Program-made: the position numbers and the translations under genes
Part shown: one piece after another, positions 18,833-28,401 of the stretch
Numbering within the stretch: the stretch's first letter is position 1
Layout of the letters: each line of letters opens with the position of its first letter
The notes under the pieces: generated by a model
What the model saw: only the letters and a program-made list of their open reading frames with translations
Database searches by the model: none
What the model was told of the DNA's origin: nothing
Assembly (NCBI RefSeq): GCF_002797935.1
Contig: NZ_PGER01000001.1
Span: 5,084,001-5,148,000, forward strand
Direction of reading: 5' to 3'
DNA from: Flavobacterium sp. 1
GTDB lineage: Bacteria; Bacteroidota; Bacteroidia; Flavobacteriales; Flavobacteriaceae
Length of the DNA stretch: 64,000 bases

Positions 18833-19384
18833 ATGATTATTGAAAAAACATTTATAGCAGACTTAGTAATTATAAATCCGACTGTTTTTGAGGACAGTAG
18901 AGGATATTTTTTCGAAGCGTATAATAAAGCTAGGTTTCTTGAAAACGGAATTGCTTATGAATTTATCCAAGACAATCAATCGTTTTCCAAAAGAGGAGTA
19001 ATCCGCGGACTGCATTTGCAGATTAATCCTTTTGCGCAAGCAAAATTAGTGAGAGTGTTGGAGGGGGAAATACTGGATGTGGCTGTAGATTTGCGTAAAA
19101 ATTCACCAACTTACGGACAGCATGTAGGTGTTGTATTAAGTGCGGCCAATAAAAAACAATTAATGGTACCTCATGGTTTTGCCCATGGATTTTCAGTTTT
19201 GAGTGAAACGGCTTCTGTAATGTACAAAGTTGATCAGTTGTATAACAAAGAAAGTGAAAGGGGAATTCGTTATGATGATCCTACTTTGGCAATTGATTGG
19301 CAATTGGGTACTGACGAGATTATTGTTTCGGATAAGGATATCATTTTACCGAGTTTTAATGAAATAGATTGGAGTTTTGAATAA
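18833..19384 (+). CDS. rfbC: dTDP-4-dehydrorhamnose 3,5-epimerase, RfbC
   Basis: Third step of dTDP-L-rhamnose synthesis. It is a cupin-fold epimerase of 183 aa with the conserved RGYFFEAYN, IQDNQSFSKRGVIRGLH (catalytic His) and VPHGFAHGFSVLSE motifs. The 3' end overlaps rfbD by 8 bases. It belongs with rfbD and rfbA downstream. Confidence 0.95.
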   Translation: MIIEKTFIADLVIINPTVFEDSRGYFFEAYNKARFLENGIAYEFIQDNQSFSKRGVIRGLHLQINPFAQAKLVRVLEGEILDVAVDLRKNSPTYGQHVGVVLSAANKKQLMVPHGFAHGFSVLSETASVMYKVDQLYNKESERGIRYDDPTLAIDWQLGTDEIIVSDKDIILPSFNEIDWSFE

Positions 19385-20240
19385 TAAAATATTAATTACA
19401 GGTGCCAATGGGCAATTGGGTTCGGAATTGAAAGTTTTATCTAAATATTTCAGCCAATTCGAATGGGTTTTTACCGATAGAGATGAGTTGGATTTGTGTG
19501 ATTTAGAAAATTTAGAAGTTAAAATTACTCAAATAAATCCTGCAATTATTATTAATTGTGCGGCGCATACAGCGGTAGACAAGGCAGAATCAGAGTTTGA
19601 ATTATCTGATGTGCTTAATCATAAATCAGTGAGTATTATGTCCAAATGGAGTCATGTTAATAATAGTAAATTTATTCATGTTTCTACTGATTACGTTTTT
19701 GACGGTACTGCTTCAGTTCCGTTGAAAGAAGATGCAAATACAGGACCGATAAATGTGTATGGTCAAACAAAATTAGCAGGAGAAATTGCTTGTATGCGTG
19801 AAAATCCTAATGCTATTATTCTTCGGACTTCATGGGTGTATTCTAGTTTTGGTGCCAATTTTGTAAAAACGATGTCCCGTTTGATGCAGGAAAGAGACAG
19901 TTTGAATGTAGTTAATGATCAAATAGGAAGTCCAACCTATGCAGCCGATTTAGCGAAAGCGATTCTTACTATTTTAATTCATCCAAAATGGCAATCAGGA
20001 ATCTATCATTTTTCGAATGAGGGAGAAATAAGCTGGCATGAATTTGCCTTGGCTATTCAAGAGATTGGGAAATTTGATTGTCTGGTTTCAGGTATTCCTA
20101 GCAGTGCATATCCAACTCCAGCAAAGCGCCCACAATATTCATTATTAGATAAAACTAAAATTAAAAACACATTTGGAGTTGTTGTTCCTGATTATAAAGA
20201 GAGTCTAGCTCGATGTATGGAATTATTGAAAGAAGTTTAG
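19377..20240 (+). CDS. rfbD: dTDP-4-dehydrorhamnose reductase, RfbD
   Basis: Final step to dTDP-L-rhamnose. It is an SDR-type reductase of 287 aa with TGANGQLGSE at residues 7-16, STDYVFDG near residue 102 and YGQTKLAGE with the catalytic Tyr and Lys. The start is TTG at 19377, inside the end of rfbC. No ATG gives the normal N-terminus NNKILITGANGQ. Confidence 0.94.
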   Translation: MNNKILITGANGQLGSELKVLSKYFSQFEWVFTDRDELDLCDLENLEVKITQINPAIIINCAAHTAVDKAESEFELSDVLNHKSVSIMSKWSHVNNSKFIHVSTDYVFDGTASVPLKEDANTGPINVYGQTKLAGEIACMRENPNAIILRTSWVYSSFGANFVKTMSRLMQERDSLNVVNDQIGSPTYAADLAKAILTILIHPKWQSGIYHFSNEGEISWHEFALAIQEIGKFDCLVSGIPSSAYPTPAKRPQYSLLDKTKIKNTFGVVVPDYKESLARCMELLKEV

Positions 20241-20277
20241 TTTTATATTAACTCACTCCTCTTAAAAATATAAAAAT

Positions 20278-21147
20278 ATGAAAGGAATAATACTTGCCGG
20301 AGGATCTGGTACCCGTTTGCACCCACTAACGCTTGCCATGAGTAAGCAGATGATGCCTGTTTATGATAAACCAATGATTTACTACCCATTATCAACTTTG
20401 ATGATGGCTGGGATTCATGAAATATTGATTATTTCGACGCCACATGATTTGCCCAATTTCAAAAAACTTTTAGGCGACGGATCGGCTATTGGCTGTCAAT
20501 TCAGTTATGCAGAGCAAGCGATTCCAAATGGTTTGGCGCAAGCTTTTGTCATTGGCGAAGAATTTATTGGTTCGGATAGTGTTGCACTAGTGTTAGGCGA
20601 TAATATTTTTTTTGGAGCTAATATGCATGAATTATTACAGTCTAATACAAAACCAGAGGGTGGAGTAGTTTTTGCTTACCATGTTTCGGATCCAGAAAGA
20701 TACGGGGTAGTGGAGTTTGATGAAAACTTAAAAGCACTTTCTATCGAAGAAAAACCTTTGGAACCTAAATCAAATTACGCAGTGCCTGGATTGTATTTTT
20801 ATGATAATTCGGTGGTAGAAATAGCCAAAAATATTAAGCCAAGCGCTAGAGGCGAGTATGAAATTACGGATGTAAATAAAGTGTATTTGGAAAAAGGAGC
20901 TTTAAAAGTTGGAATTTTGAGCAGGGGTACAGCATGGCTGGACACCGGAACTTTTAATAGTTTAATGCAGGCTGGGCAATTTGTGCAGGTTTTAGAAGAA
21001 CGTCAAGGATTAAAAGTGGGCTGTATTGAAGAAATTGCATGGAGACAAGGATTTATAACAGAACAACAATTAAGAGATTTGGCAACTCCTTTAAAAAAAT
21101 CAGGTTATGGTGAATATTTGTTGGGGCTTTTGAAACACAAATTATAA
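20278..21147 (+). CDS. rfbA: Glucose-1-phosphate thymidylyltransferase, RfbA
   Basis: Makes dTDP-glucose from glucose-1-phosphate and dTTP. The 289-aa protein starts [18 protein letters not shown], followed by [18 protein letters not shown] and LGDNIFFG. All are hallmark motifs of the short RmlA type. The order is rfbC-rfbD-rfbA. The 4,6-dehydratase rfbB that links RfbA and RfbC is not in this window. Confidence 0.96.
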   Translation: MKGIILAGGSGTRLHPLTLAMSKQMMPVYDKPMIYYPLSTLMMAGIHEILIISTPHDLPNFKKLLGDGSAIGCQFSYAEQAIPNGLAQAFVIGEEFIGSDSVALVLGDNIFFGANMHELLQSNTKPEGGVVFAYHVSDPERYGVVEFDENLKALSIEEKPLEPKSNYAVPGLYFYDNSVVEIAKNIKPSARGEYEITDVNKVYLEKGALKVGILSRGTAWLDTGTFNSLMQAGQFVQVLEERQGLKVGCIEEIAWRQGFITEQQLRDLATPLKKSGYGEYLLGLLKHKL

Positions 21148-21227
21148 TTAATTGTCTGCTGAAATTTTTAGGATTTCTAAAAAATTAAAAGCGGATATCT
21201 TAAAGTTAACGACAGATAATAGTATAC

Positions 21228-22181
21228 ATGATTTACATTGCGTTATTTTTTCTATTTATTGGAATTGAATTGATTTATTTTAAAGTTGCTGATTATTTCA
21301 ACATAATAGATAAGCCTAATAGCCGTTCCTCGCACACTTCAATTACTTTGAGAGGCGGAGGGATTATTTTTCCTTTGGCAATTCTGGCAGCCTGCTTACT
21401 AGGATATGTTTCTTTAGCAATAACATTAGCGGTAATTTTGGTTGCTATTGTTAGTTTTATTGATGATATAAAGCCTTTGTCTCAATTACCTCGATTTGTT
21501 GCTCATGCAGTGGCTATTAGTTTGGTTTTTTATGATTTGGCATTATTTACCCAAGTGATTTGGGTTTTACCTATAATTTTTGTTTTGTTGATAGGTTGGG
21601 TGAATGTTTTTAATTTTATGGATGGTATTAATGGAATTACTGTTTTGTATGCACTTGTTGCTATTCTAAGTTTTTCTTTTTTAGAAATTAATAAGGACAG
21701 TTTACCATTATTAATCACTATGGGATTGTCTTGTTTTGTATTTGGTTTTTTTAATGTTAGAAAAAAAGCCAAAACATTTGCTGGTGATGTTGGAAGTATT
21801 AGTATGGCTTTGTTTTTGGGTTATTTTATGCTGAAAACAATTTTAGACTCTGGTCAGATTGGATATGTTTTGTTCATGTCTGTATATGGCATTGATGCAG
21901 TGATTACTATTTTTACCCGTATCAAAAAGAAAGAAAATATTTTTCAGCCCCACAGATCACATTTGTATCAATATTTGGCTAATGAATTAGGTTATTCTCA
22001 TATTGTTGTATCCTTATTGTATTCAGGAATCCAATTGATAATCAATATTTTGTTAATTTATTTGGAACAAATAGGAGAATTATCGCTTCCAATTATTGTT
22101 TCTTTTTTACTATTTCAAATCTTATTTTATGTCTGGATTAGAAATAGAGTTATTCAAAAAATCACTTTTGGAATAATTTAA
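21228..22181 (+). CDS. WbpL/WecA-type undecaprenyl-phosphate sugar-1-phosphate transferase
   Basis: A polytopic phosphoglycosyltransferase of the MraY/WecA superfamily, 317 aa. Visible motifs are SSHTSITLRGGG near residue 38, IDDIKPLSQ (the DD motif) near residue 88, NFMDGINGI near residue 130 and the cytoplasmic HRSHLYQYL near residue 243. It would start a chain by moving an N-acetylated amino-sugar phosphate, possibly FucNAc or QuiNAc, to undecaprenyl phosphate. A second, unrelated initiating enzyme follows directly. Confidence 0.88.
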   Translation: MIYIALFFLFIGIELIYFKVADYFNIIDKPNSRSSHTSITLRGGGIIFPLAILAACLLGYVSLAITLAVILVAIVSFIDDIKPLSQLPRFVAHAVAISLVFYDLALFTQVIWVLPIIFVLLIGWVNVFNFMDGINGITVLYALVAILSFSFLEINKDSLPLLITMGLSCFVFGFFNVRKKAKTFAGDVGSISMALFLGYFMLKTILDSGQIGYVLFMSVYGIDAVITIFTRIKKKENIFQPHRSHLYQYLANELGYSHIVVSLLYSGIQLIINILLIYLEQIGELSLPIIVSFLLFQILFYVWIRNRVIQKITFGII

Positions 22182-22230
22182 TGATTTCCATAACTATAAA
22201 AGGACATCCTTTTTTTAAAATTATTTTCCA

Positions 22231-22824
22231 TTGCAGCCGACAATAAAGCGTTTTTTTGATATTTTATTTGCAGCGTTGGCTCTTATTTTCTTTTTTTGGT
22301 TACTGGTTCCGGCTTGGTTTATAGCAATTATTGATACTCGAACTAATGGGATATTTACTCAAGTTCGTATTGGTCAATATGGAAAACGATTTAAAATCTA
22401 TAAACTAAGAACTATGCAAGTAGATCAAAATTTGGAAGGATTGCAAGTATCTAGACTTGGTCAATTACTTCGGAATTTTAAATTGGATGAGTTACCCCAG
22501 CTTATTAATGTATTGAGAGGTGAAATGAGTATTGTAGGACCCAGACCTGATGTTGAGGGCTATTATGATTTGCTGGAAGGAGAAAACCGAAAAATTCTTG
22601 AATTAAAACCGGGATTAACTTGCCTAGCCTCTTTAAAATATTATGATGAATATGCATTGTTAAATGAGCAATCTAATCCTTTGGGCTATAATGATAATGT
22701 CGTTTTTCCAGATAAAGTAAAAATGAATTTGGAATATTATGAGCATCAAAGTTTTTTTAGTGATTTAAAAATTATTGTTGCGACCAGTAAATTTATCTTT
22801 AAAAGGATAAATTTTAGGCACTAA
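22231..22824 (+). CDS. PglC/WcaJ-type initiating sugar transferase
   Basis: A monotopic bacterial sugar transferase of 197 aa, the short type with one N-terminal re-entrant helix (FFDILFAALALIFFFWLL). Family motifs are KIYKLRTM near residue 54, the catalytic pair KLDELPQL near residue 88 and IVGPRPD near residue 105. The likely start is TTG 22231, as no ATG lies in frame nearby. It probably works with the PglF-like dehydratase at 22973, which would supply a 6-deoxy amino sugar. Confidence 0.85.
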   Translation: MQPTIKRFFDILFAALALIFFFWLLVPAWFIAIIDTRTNGIFTQVRIGQYGKRFKIYKLRTMQVDQNLEGLQVSRLGQLLRNFKLDELPQLINVLRGEMSIVGPRPDVEGYYDLLEGENRKILELKPGLTCLASLKYYDEYALLNEQSNPLGYNDNVVFPDKVKMNLEYYEHQSFFSDLKIIVATSKFIFKRINFRH

Positions 22825-22897
22825 AATACACTGTTTGTTGATTTTCAAAGTCCTAGTTGTTATCCTTTATGTTAATTGCTTGCGAAGAGTTATTTAG

Positions 22898-22931
22898 TTT
22901 GTTTTACTAAGAAAAATAAGTTGTATTTTTG
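22898..22931 (+). promoter_or_regulatory. Putative Bacteroidota-type promoter for the PglF-like gene
   Basis: TTTG at 22898-22901 and TATTTTTG at 22924-22931 are separated by 22 bases. This is close to the Flavobacterium sigma consensus (TTG near -33, TAnnTTTG near -7). The next gene starts at 22973. It lies in the largest gap near the end of locus 1. Confidence 0.42.
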
Positions 22932-22972
22932 TAGCTATTAATGGATATTTTAAAAATTAAAACCATATAATT

Positions 22973-24921
22973 ATGTCAAAAAATTCCATGGATACTGGAT
23001 TTTTTTCTAGGGATAATTTAAAATTAAGTATACGTAATTTAAGTTATTTGCCAAGGTGGATCATTGTGATGATTGATATTTCAGTTTTGACAATAACTTT
23101 TTTCTTTACTTTGCTTATTTTTAGAGGGACTGGCTTAAAATACATCAATACAGTTCACGATGTGTTTTTTACGGTTTGTTTTTTTGCATGTAATATTTTC
23201 TTTTTTTGGCTGTTCAGAACTTATTCAGGGATAATCAGGCATTCATCTTATAACGATGCAGTGAAGCTGTTGTTTTCGCAAATGTCAGTTTTGGTAGTGT
23301 TTTTGTTTTTCAATTTTACCTATGAATTATTATATAATGAAAGAGTTTTTTTAACAACTGCTCTTTTTATCAATGTTTTGCTATCATTTTGCGGCTTGTT
23401 TTTATATCGTGTAGTTGTTAAACAGACTTTTGAATTGTATTTGTCTGATAAAAATGCAACTAAATTAATAAGAACAGTTATTTATGGAACGGATGCTAAT
23501 GCAATCTCTGTTGCCAATGCTTTGAAATTTGAAACACCCAGCCGTTTTAAAATAGTAGGTTTTGTTGACAGAAACAATCAAAATGCTTCGAAAAGGATGT
23601 TGGATCTGCCAATATTAATCCAAAGAAAAAAATTACCTTCTTTAATGCGTTCTGTGGGAGCTGAGGCGGTTATTATGGCCGATAAAAGTATAGGTAAAGA
23701 TGAGCAATTGATTATTGTGGATCAATGTTTGGAATTTAATTACAAAGTTTATACTGTGCCTTTGATTTCTGATTGGGAAAATCAGAAAGAAATTTCTCAA
23801 AAAGTAAAAAACATTCAAATTGAAGACTTATTAGAGAGAAAAGCAATAGTTTTAGATAAAAAATCTATTTCAAGACAATTAAAGGATAAGACAGTTTTGA
23901 TTACCGGAGCTGCTGGTTCTATTGGAAGCGAAATTGTTAGGCAAGTATTACTGTTTAATCCTCATAGAGTAATTGTTTTAGATCAAGCCGAAACCCCCTT
24001 GCATCATTTGAGCCTTGAATTGGAACAAAAATTTTCGAAATCAAGAATTGAATATATTATTGCTGATGTTAGGAATAAAGATGCTATGGATAAGGTATTT
24101 AAAAGATATAAGCCTCAAGTAGTATACCATGCAGCTGCTTATAAACATGTACCTTTGATGGAAGAAAATCCGTCACAAGCAATTTTGACTAACATACTTG
24201 GAACTAAAAATTTAGCTGATTTGTCCTGTGCGTATCATGTTAAAAAATTTGTAATGGTTTCTACTGATAAAGCAGTAAATCCGAGCAATGTTATGGGAGC
24301 CAGTAAAAGGATTGCAGAAAAATATGTGCAGTCTTTGCAAATAAAGCACCAAAAGAGAACAAGGAAAATGCTACCAAATTCATAACTACTCGTTTTGGAA
24401 ATGTTTTAGGTTCAAATGGATCGGTAGTTCCATTGTTTACAAAACAAATTGCTAATGGAGGTCCAGTTACAATTACTCATCCCGATATTATTCGTTATTT
24501 TATGACTATCCCTGAAGCTTGTCAGTTAGTTCTGGAAGCTGGAGCAATGGGTAATGGAGGTGAAATTTATATTTTCGATATGGGCAAACCTGTCCGTATT
24601 TTAGATTTGGCCAAAAAAATGATCAAGTTAGCCGGATTTATCCCCGATAGAGAAATTAAAATAGAGATAGTAGGATTACGGCCAGGAGAAAAATTGTACG
24701 AGGAGTTATTGAATGATACAGCAAAGACAGTACCTACTTATCATGAAAAAATAATGATTGCCCAAGAAATCCAAGATGAATTTGAAAACCTGCATGTAGA
24801 TATTAACGAACTGATAGGGATAGCAAATTTCTTTGACAATGATGATATAGTGACAAAAATGAAAGTCATCGTTCCTGAGTTTAAGAGTATGAATTCAACT
24901 TTTGAGATTTTGGATAAATAA
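22973..24921 (+). pseudogene. PglF/WbpM/CapD-type nucleotide-sugar 4,6-dehydratase, interrupted by a one-base loss
   Basis: A membrane-anchored dehydratase that converts UDP-GlcNAc to the 4-keto-6-deoxy sugar. Four N-terminal membrane segments lie within residues 25-150. A CoA-binding-like Rossmann region and a second Rossmann domain starting with TGAAGSIGSE near residue 305 follow. It carries the STDKAVNPSNVMGASK active site; the Met in place of Tyr is normal for this family. The first frame stops at 24385. Adding one A in the A4 run near 24352 restores HQKENKENATKFITTRFG and a 649-aa protein, the usual size. Confidence 0.85.
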
Positions 24922-24943
24922 GATTTAAACAAAATACTAACAG

Positions 24944-24979
24944 AAAAGGTTTACAAGGTTGTTCTTGTGAACCTTTTTT
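24944..24979 (+). terminator. Rho-independent terminator closing locus 1
   Basis: A stem of AAAAGGTTTACAAG pairs with CTTGTGAACCTTTT (one G-T style mismatch) around a six-base loop, followed by T residues. It starts 22 bases after the stop of the dehydratase gene. Confidence 0.75.
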
Positions 24980-25242
24980 AGTTATAATAGTTCTTATGGT
25001 TATATTAAAATTAATGATACACTTTTTTAAAATTATTTTTTGCTTTTGAAATCAATATATAATAACTCGTTGGGCGTATTTATAAAATTTTTATTAACCA
25101 CATAGAAACATAGACTTTATTAAAAAAAAGAATGCTAAAAAGAAATATATTTCTTGCCACAAATTGCACTAATTTTCACAAATTAATTAGCTTTAATTGG
25201 TGTATGGTGTAAATTATAGATAATCAATTATGTCGTATACAT
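24980..25242. other. Non-coding spacer between locus 1 and the minus-strand gene
   Basis: AT-rich sequence with no open frame of note on either strand. It contains an AACCACATAGAAACATAG string and a CACAAATTGCACTAATTTTC string. They resemble interspersed intergenic sequences I associate with flavobacterial genomes, but I cannot confirm this without a genome-wide search. Confidence 0.4.
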
Positions 25243-26016
25243 TTAGTATTTTAAAGGTTCTTCGGGCATTTGACAGGCGATAATAGAAACTGTATTGCTT
25301 CTTCTGTGCAGGAGTGTGTATTTGGCGCGTTCTTTTTTTGAAAAGCCAATGAATAGAAATGTTAGCAGACAATGATTTTCTTTTGGAATACCGGAAGTGA
25401 TCTGTATAGCTTGCTTCTCAGATTCTTTATCACAGATGATTTCTTCGCCATAGCAGGTGTCGAAATTGTCATTTGCAAAGTACCAGTTGGACAATGCTAA
25501 TGACAGATGGACATGTGTTGCTTCCTCTGGCCAGTCTAAATGGATTTTGGGTATAAAGTCCGCTATTTTTAAGGTTCTTTGTTCCGGGAAATGTTCGAAG
25601 CCTGTATGCAGCACTTTTGATAAGGGCTTGTTTTTATTGCCTTCAAATCCAAGCAGAATTTCGTGCAGGAATGGCGATTTCATCCCTTCTTCCAATGTTC
25701 GTTTTCCTTTTGGATTTAAGCTGTCCTCTTTCAGGATTTCGAGTATTATTTTATTGGCTCTGCCTGCAAAGCTAACGTCTTTTGATTTTTTATAGAATTG
25801 CACTGCCAATAGACGGAATATTCTTGATTTGCGAGCGGCATATCCCATTTCTTTTCCATGTTCCCTGATCCGGTCGTAGATTGGATTTTCCATAAATTCT
25901 TTTGAAGTCATGAACTTTTCTCTTTTCATTCTGGCGATATTGCCATCGGGCGTGTTTACAAAATTGATATCGTCGAGAGTTCCTGAAAGTTTAAAAGGTG
26001 CGATTACTTTTGCCAT
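25243..26016 (-). CDS. Uncharacterised flavobacterial protein
   Basis: A protein of 257 aa and the only clear minus-strand gene here. The N-terminus (IAPFKLSGTLDDINFVNTP, then repeated basic stretches around KREKFMTSKEF and AARKSRIFRLL) resembles a group of flavobacterial hypothetical proteins of unknown role that begin with a short beta-like G-T-L-D-D-I segment. No signal peptide, membrane helix or catalytic motif is seen. It is not related to sugar metabolism by any feature visible. It is probably an unlinked gene separating the two polysaccharide loci. Confidence 0.72.
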   Translation of the reverse strand: MAKVIAPFKLSGTLDDINFVNTPDGNIARMKREKFMTSKEFMENPIYDRIREHGKEMGYAARKSRIFRLLAVQFYKKSKDVSFAGRANKIILEILKEDSLNPKGKRTLEEGMKSPFLHEILLGFEGNKNKPLSKVLHTGFEHFPEQRTLKIADFIPKIHLDWPEEATHVHLSLALSNWYFANDNFDTCYGEEIICDKESEKQAIQITSGIPKENHCLLTFLFIGFSKKERAKYTLLHRRSNTVSIIACQMPEEPLKY

Positions 26017-26365
26017 ATTTAATTATTTGAAATAAAAGTATGAAATTAATTACAATTTTTTATTTGTTGTCAAAAAATAAATCAACGATTCGGAAGATTT
26101 AATTCATTTTTAAGCATGGAAGACGGTCTGTCTAGTACGAAACAATTGATCCGTCCTGAAATAACTATACAGATTTTATTCTTTTTCATGGTGGTAAGCT
26201 TAAAATTTAACAGCGAAGTTCAATCTTTGAAAAGGATAAACTATTCTATATGTGACTATAATATCTGACAAAAGGATACTTTACGGGATATTTTTTTATC
26301 TTTGGAATTCAGACTTTTTAATCCAAATGGCTTTATCTTTGAGCCTTTAGAAAACGTTATTCATT
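26017..26365. other. Divergent intergenic region
   Basis: These 349 bases lie between the start of the minus-strand gene and the XRE regulator gene. No coding frame of substance was found. Two copies of TATCTTTG (26297-26304 and 26334-26341) are the only promoter-like elements seen on the + strand. No clear element for the minus-strand gene was found. Confidence 0.5.
26334..26341 (+). promoter_or_regulatory. Possible -7 box for the XRE regulator gene
   Basis: TATCTTTG fits TAnnTTTG and lies 24 bases before the ATG at 26366. No TTG lies at the expected 19-23 base spacing upstream, so this is weak. An identical octamer occurs at 26297-26304. Confidence 0.3.
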
Positions 26366-26776
26366 ATGGAACAAAAAATACATCAGGGAAGAAACGTAAA
26401 ACGTTTCAGAGAGATGCTTGGCATCAAGCAAGAGGCATTGGCTTATGATTTGGGTGAAGACTGGAATCAGAAGAAAATTTCTATGTTAGAGCAGAAAGAT
26501 GTTATTGAGGATAGTCTGCTAAAACAAATATCAAACTCATTAAGAATTCCTGTTGAAGCGTTTCAGAACTTTGATGAGGAACAGGCAGTAAATATCATTT
26601 CTAATAAGTTTGACAACGGTGCAATTGGCTATCAAAAGAATGATAATTGTACATTTAATCCAATTGATAAGATTGTCCAACTTTACGATGACAAGATAGC
26701 TTTATACGAGCGAATGCTGAAAGAGAAAGATGAAATGATGCAGCGACTTGAAAAACTAATTAATAATCATTTATAA
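26366..26776 (+). CDS. XRE-family helix-turn-helix regulator
   Basis: A small DNA-binding protein of 136 aa. Residues about 5-60 form a Cro/CI-type HTH (NVKRFREMLGIKQEALAYDL, then the recognition-helix region WNQKKISMLEQ). The C-terminal third (about 100-134) is strongly helical with heptad-like spacing and could be a coiled coil for dimerisation. It may regulate itself or a neighbouring locus; the target is not visible. A perfect terminator follows. Confidence 0.85.
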   Translation: MEQKIHQGRNVKRFREMLGIKQEALAYDLGEDWNQKKISMLEQKDVIEDSLLKQISNSLRIPVEAFQNFDEEQAVNIISNKFDNGAIGYQKNDNCTFNPIDKIVQLYDDKIALYERMLKEKDEMMQRLEKLINNHL

Positions 26777-26791
26777 ATAATCTATTAATTC

Positions 26792-26827
26792 AAAAAAGAA
26801 AGAGCCCCAAAGGGCTCTTTCTTTTTT
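26792..26827 (+). terminator. Strong rho-independent terminator
   Basis: A perfect 16-bp stem (AAAAAAGAAAGAGCCC with GGGCTCTTTCTTTTTT) around a CAAA loop. The A and T flanks make it work in both directions. It lies 15 bases after the regulator stop. Confidence 0.9.
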
Positions 26828-27531
26828 GGGTAATGTAGTCAAAAATAGTTGGCAGATTTTCATTTTAGATTGATTATGTTTCAAAATCAAAATGAAGAGG
26901 AAATCGGCTCTGCTGAGGAGCAATCCATCAGCTGTAGATTTGATGTATCTAATGGCTAAAAAAACCTATCCTAAGTTTGATTTCTATAATACAGCTGCCA
27001 TTTGAGTAAGTTCTTGCAGTTTACCAAACTTAATCCTCTGTGAATATTTAGATTGCTCTTTAAATGCCCAAAAAATGATTCCAGAGAATTCGTGGTACCT
27101 GAGTATCTTGTCGTCTTTCAAGTACAGGAACATATTAGGCAGTGGCTTCTTTATTACATTTAGTCCTATTTACTTTTATTGTTTGTTTTTTCGTACACAA
27201 AAAAACTGTAATTGTCTTTTTTAATAATTAAACTCATAAGTTAATTTAAGTATATTTGCCGATAAAAAGTTCATTTGAATTCAACTGAGAATGTGAGTCT
27301 GAATCGCGAAGCTGTGCCGTTTATTTGAAGATTGTGTCTGGAAATTGTTTAAAAAAGGAATTCAAAAAAATCAGTTATTGTTTTTTGGTTTGGAGATCAT
27401 AAAACGATTTATAGAATTTGTTCCATACAATAATTACACGCTACAGATAACATCACTCTTTTGAAAATTATACTTTTGCTTTATATATTAATGATAAATA
27501 TTATGCATATTGTTTTTTGCTACAAATACTA
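26828..27531. other. Long spacer before wzm with remnant-like sequence and leader
   Basis: These 704 bases have no intact gene. The first 310 bases contain several short open frames on both strands that look like decayed coding sequence (see 26984-27133). The rest is AT-rich. TATATTTG at 27251-27258 and TACTTTTG at 27471-27478 match the -7 consensus, but neither has a well-spaced -33 TTG. If the first is used, the wzm transcript has a leader of about 260 bases. Confidence 0.45.
26984..27133 (-). pseudogene. Short minus-strand open frame, possible gene remnant
   Basis: A 49-codon frame with protein-like composition (FLYLKDDKILRYHEFSGI, then FWAFKEQSKYSQRIKFG). The same frame is open a little upstream without a start and is then closed by a stop. 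I do not recognise the family. It may be the end of a decayed transposase or helix-turn-helix protein, or a small gene in its own right. Confidence 0.25.
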
Positions 27532-28401
27532 ATGAATAATAATACCACTCCAAATACCAATTGGCTGTTTGAAATAACTCCAAAGAATAAATTTTTTACT
27601 TTAAACCTTAAAGAGGTTTGGCAATACAGAGATTTGCTATTTCTTTTTGTAAAAAGGGATGTAATCACAGTTTACAAACAAACTATTTTAGGACCACTGT
27701 GGTATTTAATTCAGCCTTTGTTTACATCGGTTACTTTTACTATAATTTTTAATAATGTAGCTGGAATAGATACTGGAGTTGTACCTCCATTTCTGTTTAA
27801 TTTGGCTGGAATTACTGTTTGGAATTATTTTACTGCTTGTCTAAATGGAACTTCTAACACATTCTCCAGCAATGCAGGTATTTTTGGAAAAGTTTATTTC
27901 CCTAGAATTATAACACCTTTGTCTATTGTAATTTCTAATTTGATAAAATTTGGGATTCAGTTTTTAATTTTTGTAGCTTTCTATATTTATTTTTATGTAA
28001 AAGGAGCCGATTTAAGTTTAAATATTTTGGTTCTATTTTTCCCAATTTTGATTGTAATGATGGGGATTTTGGGATTGGGATTAGGAATGTTAATCTCTTC
28101 TTTGGTAACCAAATACCGTGATTTTAGTAATTTAATTGGTTTTGGAGTACAATTGTTAATGTATTTGTCGGCAGTAATGTATCCAATGGAACTGATAAAG
28201 CAAAAACTGCCGGATTATGGCTGGCTTGTAGACTATAATCCGCTTGCTTATCTGATAGAAACTTCCCGCTACATGTTATTGGGTGTTGGAGAAATTTCAG
28301 TTTTTGGATTGGTTTATACTTTTTTTGTAACTGTAGGAGTCTTTTTTGTGGGACTATTGATTTTCAACAAGACAGAGAAAAGTTTTATAGATACAGTGTA
28401 A
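27532..28401 (+). CDS. wzm: Wzm-type O-antigen ABC transporter permease
   Basis: An ABC-2 type membrane protein that exports a completed lipid-linked polysaccharide. About six membrane helices are visible after an amphipathic N-terminus (LKEVWQYRDLLFLFVKRD, the usual Wzm elbow). A short YNPLAYLIETSRYMLLG loop before the last helices is also a family hallmark. ATG 27532 (289 aa) is preferred to TTG 27517. wzt follows 85 bases later. Confidence 0.93.
   Translation: MNNNTTPNTNWLFEITPKNKFFTLNLKEVWQYRDLLFLFVKRDVITVYKQTILGPLWYLIQPLFTSVTFTIIFNNVAGIDTGVVPPFLFNLAGITVWNYFTACLNGTSNTFSSNAGIFGKVYFPRIITPLSIVISNLIKFGIQFLIFVAFYIYFYVKGADLSLNILVLFFPILIVMMGILGLGLGMLISSLVTKYRDFSNLIGFGVQLLMYLSAVMYPMELIKQKLPDYGWLVDYNPLAYLIETSRYMLLGVGEISVFGLVYTFFVTVGVFFVGLLIFNKTEKSFIDTV

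Noticed and set aside
25243..27531. Search for an integrase, transposase or attachment site in the spacer
   Set aside because: No recombinase motif, tRNA end or clear terminal inverted repeat could be seen, so no mobile element is claimed here.
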